This document shows, one piece after another, positions 57,286-64,000 of a stretch of DNA of 64,000 bases. The translations under genes were made by a program, and so were the position numbers. Within the stretch, counting starts at the first letter, position 1, and each line of letters opens with the position of its first letter. The stretch is from Smallanthus sonchifolius (lineage: Eukaryota; Streptophyta; Magnoliopsida; Asterales; Asteraceae). Location of the stretch: NCBI GenBank assembly GCA_023525975.1, contig CM042027.1, forward strand, positions 13,659,001 to 13,723,000, given 5' to 3'. The notes beneath the pieces are model-generated. The model saw only the letters and a program-made list of their open reading frames with translations, had not been told where the DNA came from and ran no database searches.

Positions 57286-58711
57286 GAGTAAATTGTCATT
57301 TTCGTCGCTGTGGTTTAGTCAAAATTGCCACTTTAGTCCAATAGTTTGTTTTCTTGTATTTGGGTCCTCGTGGTTTTGAAATCTTGTCATTTTCATCCAG
57401 TCAGCTAACACCATCCATTTTTCTCAGTTAAATGAGAGACATTTCGGTCCTTTTACATATTTTTTTATTTCTTTTTTTTACTCACTTTTTGATAATCCTC
57501 AATTTAACCTCTAATTTAATCATCCCTATGCTGGCATTCTTCCTCTTTTCCCGACCAATTTCCGACGACAACACTAGGACTAAAAGTGTAGTTTACTCTT
57601 TTATTTCTAAAAGACTAGTTTAATCATTTTACTCCAATATTTTTTTTTAGTTTTTTGATAATTTTTTTTACTTCTTTAAAATCATTTTTTTAGTTTTTTT
57701 CCCATAAAACGTCTTTTTCAGTCATATCTGAAATAGATTTGCGATGGACAAACAAAGGTTAGAACCTGTTTTATGGGGGTGGAAACGGTGGTAAAAGTGA
57801 GGTAGAAACAAGCTACTGTGGTGTTCCAGTGGTGGTCGCCGGAATTTGGTCGGGAAAAGAGGAAGAAGGCCAGCAAGGGGACGATTAAATTAGAGGTTAA
57901 ATTGGGGATGATTAAAAGTAAGAGTAAAAAAGATGAAGAAATAAAATAAATATGTAAAAGGACTGAAATACCCCTTATTTAACTAAGAAAAATGGATGGT
58001 GTTAGCTAGGGCTGTAAACGAACCGAACGTTCAGCGAACAGTTCGTGAACCGTTTGGCGGGAAGTTCGTTTGTTTAATAAATGAACGAACATGAACAAAG
58101 AATTTCGTCCGATTAACTAAATGAACGAACATGAACAGAGGTCTCGTTCGTTCAACTGTGTTCGTGAACGTTCGTTCGTTTACATTCGTGTTCGTTCATG
58201 TGTCGTTTGTTTATTTTGTTTTTTTAAAGATTTTTGTATATTTCTCTTTTATTTTATCTAAACCTTTTATATTATTTAATTTTTATTTTATTTTTTACCC
58301 TAAAATTAACTAAGTAAAGTAAGTTCGATAGAAGTACAAAAAACTTGATATTAAAATGATCTTATAAAATGTTTATTTCGGAAGACATTAGGGTTGACAT
58401 TAAAAGTCCCAAAATATCCTTCGTTCGGTTTCGTTCATGAACCATTTGTGAACAAATCCATTTCCTTAATGAACGAACACGCACATGAAATTTCGTTCGG
58501 TTAGTGTTCATGAACAAGTTAAATGCTTAACGAACGAACACGAACAAGGCTTCGTTCGGTTCAGTTCGGTTCGTTTACAGCCCTAGTGTTAGCTGACTAG
58601 ATGAAAATGATAATATTTTAAAACCACGAGGACTCAGATACAAGAAAACAAACTATTAGACTAAAGTGACAATTTTAACCAAACCACATGTACGAAAATG
58701 ACAGTTTACTC
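57286..58711. mobile_element. Foldback element of the GAGTAAACTGTCATTTT family, copy 2 with nested insertion
   Basis: The same arms as copy 1 (GAGTAAATTGTCATTTTCGT at the left, CGAAAATGACAGTTTACTC at the right). The internal segment is inverted relative to copy 1 in part (the CACCACTGG / CCAGTGGTGG region). A hAT MITE (58007-58584) sits in the right arm. No clear TSD for the outer element. Confidence 0.78.
58007..58584. mobile_element. hAT MITE of the TAGGGCTGTAAA family, young copy
   Basis: Inverted termini TAGGGCTGTAAACGAACCGA over 20 bp or more. A perfect 8-bp TSD GTGTTAGC (57999-58006 and 58585-58592) interrupts the GGTGTTAGCTGACT phrase of the foldback element. The ends are filled with GTTCGTTCGG-type repeats. 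578 bp, noncoding. Confidence 0.95.
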
Positions 58712-58944
58712 TAAGATCTATTTATATTAGAAAATCTAGAAATTGCTATTAAAAAATATAAATATTGTAAATGTAACAAGCATAATAGTTCTGTTTTTAA
58801 TATTAAGATATGTGTTATACCCTCACCACATATGTGGTAAGGGTGATGTGGCGGGTGCAACGAGTGAAGGAAGAAGGGGGGAGGGGGCAATAGTTCATCG
58901 TCGCAAAACAGGGAAGGAAGAAGAACAAGGAGGGGGGGTGCGAG

Positions 58945-61798
58945 TAGAGGTGCACAAATCGGTTTTTTAACCCAAACCGGTTCAAACCGACTCGAACCGG
59001 TTTGGTCAACGAAAAGTCAAAACCGGTTTGGACCCAAACCGGTTCGGGTTAAACCGGTTTCAGAGAGGGAAATATGTAAACCGGTCAAACCGGTTCGGGT
59101 AGGTTTTAAACCGGTTTGCCCCTTAAACCGGTTTAAACCGGTTTTTATTAAAAAAAAAAAATCAAATAAATTTTATGTTTTTAATATAAAATCCAAAATA
59201 AAATATAACAAAATTAAAACATAAAGTTCAACGTTTATTAATATTTGGATAGTTCGGAAATTAAAAAACATAACAAGATAAAATTGTAAAACATTACAAA
59301 AAGTATAACAAATATAAAACATTAAGTTCAACGTTTTATTTTTTGGAATATTGATTGATTATTCTTGTGCGTTGTCTTCGGAACTAGAGCTTCGTAGCCT
59401 TGCATCTTCGGCTAGTTCTTCATCCGTGACTGGTTCGGATATTCCAAGATCAACCTCGTTGTTGTGTATGACTTCTTCGGCTTGAATTTCATCTTCGAGA
59501 GAAGTTTGGTCCTGTATCCTATCCATCGCATCCAAATGGTCCTTCAAACAAATGCACATTTCCATCGCTAGGGGTGTGAGTCTAGTCCTTCGTATCGATA
59601 ATACCCTGCCACTAAAAGAAAACGCAGATTCCGAAGCTACCGTGGAAACTTGGACAGTTAGTACATCACGGGCCATGACGGAAAGAATCGGAAACGAAGC
59701 TTCGTTTTGTTTCCACCATGCCAAAATATCAAACTCCTCAAAAACGGTAGGAGGCATAAACGCTAAAAAGTTTGTGCCAACATACCTTCCGAGTTCGCTA
59801 CTCGGGGTGGTACCTCGAGCACGTTTACTAAATTCATTTAACATTTCGTTATATAAATTCAAGTTAACATCTCTCGAGCTACCACTTGATGATGTACCCA
59901 TTGTATCATGTGGAGTCGGAGTTGTACCATATTTATGTAAATAAACATCAAATAAATCTTGTAAACATTTGTTAAAATATGTTTTTGTGCCTTGTGCAAA
60001 ATGGATGTCTTCGCTATCCAAATTCAAAGCGTAAGTAATTCTATCAATCAAGGTTTCAACCCCGTAAACATTTATGGTAGGGTTTAACGCGGCGGCGCAA
60101 GTTATAACGGGAGGGATTTCTTTAAAATATTTCACTAATTTTTCTTTCATCGGTTCTATCATTTTTGTAAAAAGATCGCTTTTATTTTCAAGCTCAGACA
60201 ACTTGTTAGCCATTAAATATATTTGTTTTAGTGTTAATGGACTTGTGGGATAATAAACACCGGATAAAAAAGTTGTGGCGGTTTTGAAAACTTCAAGCAA
60301 TTCGGTTACGTCTTTTAAAATGTTCCAATTTGTAGACGGAAAGTTTTGAATTTTACGACGAGGTTTTGAGGAAAGCATATCATGAAATATTTCTAAAGTT
60401 TCTCTTTGTCGTAAAGCGCTATAAAACATAATATAAGTCGAGTTCCATCTTGTCTCGACGTCCCAATTCGGGCCTAAGCAAAGATTATTCGTATCACGAC
60501 AAAATTTAATATAATCATGGTATCTTTTTCTGTTACTAAAAATATCTTTAAGCATTTGTCGAAAACTATATGTTAAGTTTGAAACCTCTTCAATTGCAAG
60601 CCCGGCTTGCACCGCCAAGTTAATGATGTGTGCGACACATCGACTATGGAAAAAAACGCCGTTGCAAACGGGTTTATATTTAATTTTTAGTTTTTGAACC
60701 GCATTTGTATTATTAGATGCATTATCAAAAGACATTGAAAAAAGTTTATTTTGTAATTTAAATTCATTAATAACACCATCCAATATATAAAATAAATTTT
60801 CGCCGGTGTGTGGATATTCAAACAAGTCAAAAGCGATTGTACGCTTCATCATTTGCCATGTATTGGGATCAACCCAATGCGCGGTAACGCAAAGGTACGA
60901 ATCGGGTATACCATGTGGAGCCGACCAAACATCGGTGGTTAAGTTTACACCGGTTTGCAAATTTTCAAAACCTAAAACTAATTCTTTTTTTGCTTTTTTC
61001 CACATTTTTATACAATCTCGTCTAAGGGTTGTGCGACTTACTTGGTGATAACGAGGTTGGAGTGTCTCTTGAATCATCTTTGTCAAGCGCGGATTGTCAA
61101 AGTGGTTGAACGGCAATCCTTCTTGAATCACTAACCTCGCCATTCGATCTCGAACAATATTTGGATCAAAGTTCCAAATTCCTCCTTCGCTTGTCATCGA
61201 GGCTTGACCTTCACTTGGAATTCCCTTCAATGACGGGCAAGATTTTTCCATATGCGTTTTCAAAGTAGTGTTTAAATCTTTCCCCAAAAACACACCACAC
61301 AACTTGCAACGAGCACGTTCCTTTCCGTTTGACAACAAACATAAATCGTAATTGCACCAGATTGCCGGATTTCTTGTTGTTGCTAGAATTTGCACAACGG
61401 TAACTTCGTTTGAGGAACCACTAACACCAAAACTTGCCATGTTTTTTTTTGAGTTTAGAGAGAGTTTAGAGAGCGTTTTTGAGCGGTTTTAGAGATTAGA
61501 GAGTGTAAAGAGAAGTGTGATCAACCCTAAACACCCCCCACCTATTTATAGTGTTTTATGGGTCCAAAAAACTCCAAAAAAAGGGCCAAAATCGACCCCA
61601 ACGGCTAGAACTCGCCCAACGGTTCAAACCGGTTTCCTAACCCGGTTTAGCCAAAACCGGTCCCAACCCGATTTTTTTTCAGAAATCCTCAAACCGGTTT
61701 GAAACCGGCGGTTTTTGGGCAACCCGAACCGGTTTGGTCCAAACCGGTTTGCCGGTTTGAACCGGGTTAAAAAAAACCGGTTTTTTTGTGCACCACTA
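58945..61798 (-). mobile_element. Apparently intact hAT transposon
   Basis: A 2854-bp element with termini TAGAGGTGCACAAA and (complement) TAGTGGTGCACAAA and a perfect 8-bp TSD GGTGCGAG (58937-58944 and 61799-61806). Both subterminal regions carry dense AAACCGGTTT palindromes. It encodes one uninterrupted transposase. It is related to, but clearly diverged from, the element at 28624-31176. Confidence 0.96.
59359..61440 (-). CDS. hAT transposase (BED zinc finger, RNase H-like core, dimerisation domain)
   Basis: A single 693-aa ORF from ATG at 61438-61440 to TAA at 59359. Residues about 28-68 form a BED-type zinc finger (WCNYDLCLLSNGKERARCKL, with Cys45, Cys48, His63 and Cys68). The RNase H-like core shows LTTDVWSAP (Asp170), SMSFDNASNN (Asp239) and CVAHIINLAVQAGL, then WDVETRWNST. 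The C-terminal hAT dimerisation domain (about 560-650) has SELGRYVG, FDILAWWK, VASESAFSFSGRV and RRTRLTP. The acidic tail ends SSSEDNAQE. Length and motif order match full plant hAT transposases of the zinc finger BED RICESLEEPER-like type. It should act in the nucleus on the element's ends. Only one ORF is needed, so the element may be autonomous. Confidence 0.95.
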   Translation of the reverse strand: MASFGVSGSSNEVTVVQILATTRNPAIWCNYDLCLLSNGKERARCKLCGVFLGKDLNTTLKTHMEKSCPSLKGIPSEGQASMTSEGGIWNFDPNIVRDRMARLVIQEGLPFNHFDNPRLTKMIQETLQPRYHQVSRTTLRRDCIKMWKKAKKELVLGFENLQTGVNLTTDVWSAPHGIPDSYLCVTAHWVDPNTWQMMKRTIAFDLFEYPHTGENLFYILDGVINEFKLQNKLFSMSFDNASNNTNAVQKLKIKYKPVCNGVFFHSRCVAHIINLAVQAGLAIEEVSNLTYSFRQMLKDIFSNRKRYHDYIKFCRDTNNLCLGPNWDVETRWNSTYIMFYSALRQRETLEIFHDMLSSKPRRKIQNFPSTNWNILKDVTELLEVFKTATTFLSGVYYPTSPLTLKQIYLMANKLSELENKSDLFTKMIEPMKEKLVKYFKEIPPVITCAAALNPTINVYGVETLIDRITYALNLDSEDIHFAQGTKTYFNKCLQDLFDVYLHKYGTTPTPHDTMGTSSSGSSRDVNLNLYNEMLNEFSKRARGTTPSSELGRYVGTNFLAFMPPTVFEEFDILAWWKQNEASFPILSVMARDVLTVQVSTVASESAFSFSGRVLSIRRTRLTPLAMEMCICLKDHLDAMDRIQDQTSLEDEIQAEEVIHNNEVDLGISEPVTDEELAEDARLRSSSSEDNAQE

Positions 61799-61806
61799 GG
61801 TGCGAG

Positions 61807-62849
61807 TGTGAGGGTGATGTGGCGGGAGCGGCAACACCGCCCCCTAGGCCCATACAACTGCGACATGAGGCGAGCCACCCAGCACTGCAGGTGCAACCAC
61901 AACATATAGACTTATTAAATTGTGTTTTTCATTTGTTATGTTAGTTTTTGATGTTTAAGGATTATAGTGACGGAAAATATATATTTATTTTATGAATATT
62001 GTATTCACCTCAAATCTTCTAAAACCAAGCCATTGGCAACAAGGAAGGAGCGAGTTTCTACATGAAGCGTATGCAAGGTAATTATTTGCAGATACTTTTA
62101 GTCAGAAACACCAACTACAACTTAAACAATAGTCGGTGCACCATTTTTGCAATTTGACTTCAACCTAGCAAAATTGCATCTTTCAGGCACCAGATCCCAG
62201 TTGCTTGACGTAAAAGCAACATTTGCTTCTTGTTGTAATGTTTACGTTTACATATCAAATACATTTATAATAATTATTTATATCACCACTAAAACATCCT
62301 GAAAACGTGTATAAAAAAAGACAAAATCAAAGAGAAGATAAGGAGAAGAACAAAATACATACGACACAGTATCAATTATTAAGTTATTAGACATATCTTT
62401 TGTTAGCAAATAAATAATTGGGAAAAATACCAAATTGGACATTTAGCCGGCTAACTTTGGCTTAGCCTGGAAAAACCAAAGGATTAACCGGCATAGTACC
62501 GGCTAAATGTCTATTTTGGTAATTTTTTGCCGGCTAATGTTCATTTTGGTATTTTTTTGCCCTATATAATTACTTATCGTCACCTTTCTTTTATATAAAG
62601 TAAAAAATATCTCGCCTACCCTATTAGTTTACATATGCTAAAACCGAGTATACTTGTTAGCGTGTCACGACGAAATATGGTTCCCAGCTGATGCGACGCT
62701 TCGGGATGGAGAAGACGGGATGAGAAGCAAAATTGGAGCTGCAACAAAAAAGAAAAGTGGAGCGGGAACACCGTTACAATACCCCCATCTTTGGGACGAG
62801 CGGGAAACACCGTCCATCCTTATGGAGTTATGGTAATTGGGCAAAGTAT
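61807..62849. other. Intergenic with a small Mutator-type MITE
   Basis: No gene supported. 62640-62830 is less AT-rich (GGGATGGAGAAGACGGGATG) but has no recognisable product. The MITE at 62420-62562 is listed separately. Confidence 0.4.
62420..62562. mobile_element. Short Mutator-type MITE with AGCCGGCTAA motifs
   Basis: It starts GGGAAAAATACCAAATTGGA and ends with the inverted match TTTTGGTATTTTTTTGCCC. The flanks TAAATAATT (62411-62419) and TATATAATT (62563-62571) agree at 8 of 9 bases. GCCGGCTAA motifs recur inside. It is a 143-bp relative of the 14549-14942 element. Confidence 0.8.
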
Positions 62850-63259
62850 GAAGACTACTAATTGCAATTGTGTCCGGTTGGCGGGTTTTGGGCTTTGAGT
62901 TGGTTAGTTGCATCGTTAGACTCGAATACGACCCATATTTATTCATATAAAAACATAAATCTAACCCGCACACTTAAAATTGTGTAACCTAAATGTGACT
63001 CATTTAACTCAATTATCTATACTAGCCAAACGGGGTGATGGGTTGGAAACGAATTGCAATCGACTTGAATACGTACTAAACGAGTTGACGAGTTCTAATA
63101 AAGTGGTTAAACGGATAGGTAAAATAGAAATTATATTAACTAGCAAGGGCATCCAATATATAAGAGCCTTAAGACCTAATAACAAACTAGGGACCACTAG
63201 GACCACCCACAAGGACCACTAACACGCTCTTACAATTTAACTATATTATTTATCTAACA
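62850..63259 (-). mobile_element. Ty1/copia-like 3' LTR (left end uncertain)
   Basis: On the minus strand a polypurine tract TTGAGGGGGAA (63260-63270) is followed by TGTTAGATAAATAA at 63259. This is the usual junction of internal region and 3' LTR in plant copia elements. A TATA-like CTTATATATTGGATG lies at about 63152-63167. The other LTR terminus was not located; 62850 is only approximate. Confidence 0.55.
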
Positions 63260-63270
63260 TTCCCCCTCAA

Positions 63271-64000
63271 GCTAAACATATGTATGACATTTAGCTTGCA
63301 ACCAAAAAAATAACCAAAAATAAACTAGGCTTTCATGTTAATCTAATGAAACCAAGAAGCTCCAACAAAACATTAGGCCCACTAGTGAAGTGTCATGATC
63401 CAGTGGCCAAGTCTGATCCAGTAGTGTAGCCCAAATTGTTGTCGGATCCAAAATTTTGGCCCAAGCCCAGGTTGCCTCATTGTTCCATTCCATGACCCAT
63501 AGCCAAATTTCTCAGATCCTCTTGACCTGTATATAGAATATGCGGATCATAGTGACCCGAAGCTAAATCTGATCCAGGGGTCGATCCACTCATTCCCAAA
63601 TTCACGCCACCAAAATCAGGGTTCGGTCCTCCACCTCTTGTGTAAGCCAAACTAACCGAGTGTTATGCTGCCTGCAGTCGGTCACTGATCGCATCGTCGG
63701 CCACTGACCACTGGCTTGTTGCTAACCATTTCGCTCTTGGAGTTCCAATTTGCACCATACCATTGAAAACCACCCGTTCGTCCACCTCGAGAACGGTTGA
63801 AGCGACTGGCACCAGTGGTGCCACCACCGGTCTGCTGATAGATGAATTCTTCATTTGCAATCCAAAGTGCTGGTGCTGATGCAGATGTTGTCCCGATTGC
63901 AAGGTGTGTCAAGGACTAGGAGATCGATGCATTCAAACAGGAGCAAACATACTCGTCTGTTCGTTCCCAAGTCCGATCTAAGATGAGTTTTCTGCTGGAA
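63271..64000 (-). pseudogene. Internal fragment of the copia-like element, possible gag remnant
   Basis: Minus-strand frames in 63682-63912 give TGGGTTGASRFNRSRGGRTG, a Gly/Arg-rich stretch like the linker before the zinc knuckle in copia gag proteins, then stops. 63340-63650 has a repeated GATCCAGT / GGATCAGA phrase. No reverse transcriptase or integrase lies between this and the PPT, so the element is a deletion derivative or a non-autonomous form. Confidence 0.35.

Noticed and set aside
59552..59944. 130-aa plus-strand ORF opposite the hAT transposase
   Set aside because: Antisense shadow of the dimerisation-domain region; no independent features.
62640..62973. Overlapping ORFs on both strands
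   Set aside because: No domain, no codon bias, no splice context; probably noncoding.

Overview
The window looks like nuclear DNA from a eudicot plant. It has AT-rich intergenic sequence, GT-AG introns, plant gene families and dense nested plant transposons. The large LTR families beginning TGTAACA/TGTCACACCCC are of a kind common in Asteraceae, so a composite-family plant is my best guess; this is inference. No prokaryotic feature, rRNA gene or true tRNA gene was found. Coordinates of exons, TIRs and target-site duplications (TSDs) were read by hand from the sequence.

Three host genes appear complete, all on the minus strand. (1) 5500-6648: an intronless membrane methyltransferase-like protein (ICMT/PEMT-type fold) with a possible plastid transit peptide. 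(2) 11198-12523: an eight-coding-exon HAD phosphatase of the pyrimidine 5'-nucleotidase type, 267 aa. A broken partial copy lies tail-to-tail with it at 9788-10645. (3) 32825-35243: an eight-coding-exon telomere-repeat-binding protein (ubiquitin-like domain plus telobox Myb), 534 aa, with two upstream ORFs and a MITE in its last intron.

The rest is mostly mobile DNA. 1-4340 is the decayed 3' end of a Ty3/gypsy element with a 3.2 kb LTR. 4341-16662 is intergenic with hAT and Mutator-type MITEs. 16711-26325 is a 9.6 kb Mutator-like element (MULE) whose gene encoded a FAR1-type DNA-binding region and a C-terminal OTU cysteine-protease domain. Its transposase core is deleted, its OTU exon is amplified in a 1.69 kb tandem array, and it also carries a GC-rich ATHILA-ORF1-like gene. 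28624-31176 and 58945-61798 are two hAT transposons with perfect 8-bp TSDs; the second has an uninterrupted 693-aa transposase. 38275-49765 is an 11.5 kb LTR element without pol (LARD-like) that landed inside a G-rich MITE (TSD TTTTG) and itself contains a solo LTR. 49976-58713 is AT-rich and full of Helitron ends and foldback elements. The right edge (about 62850-64000) is a minus-strand Ty1/copia-like LTR and internal fragment.

The most unusual object is the MULE. It combines FAR1 and OTU domains, a second ORF, a near-identical four-copy OTU-exon array, a recurring palindrome of the form TATACG-N-CGTATA, and an 87-bp-arm hairpin.
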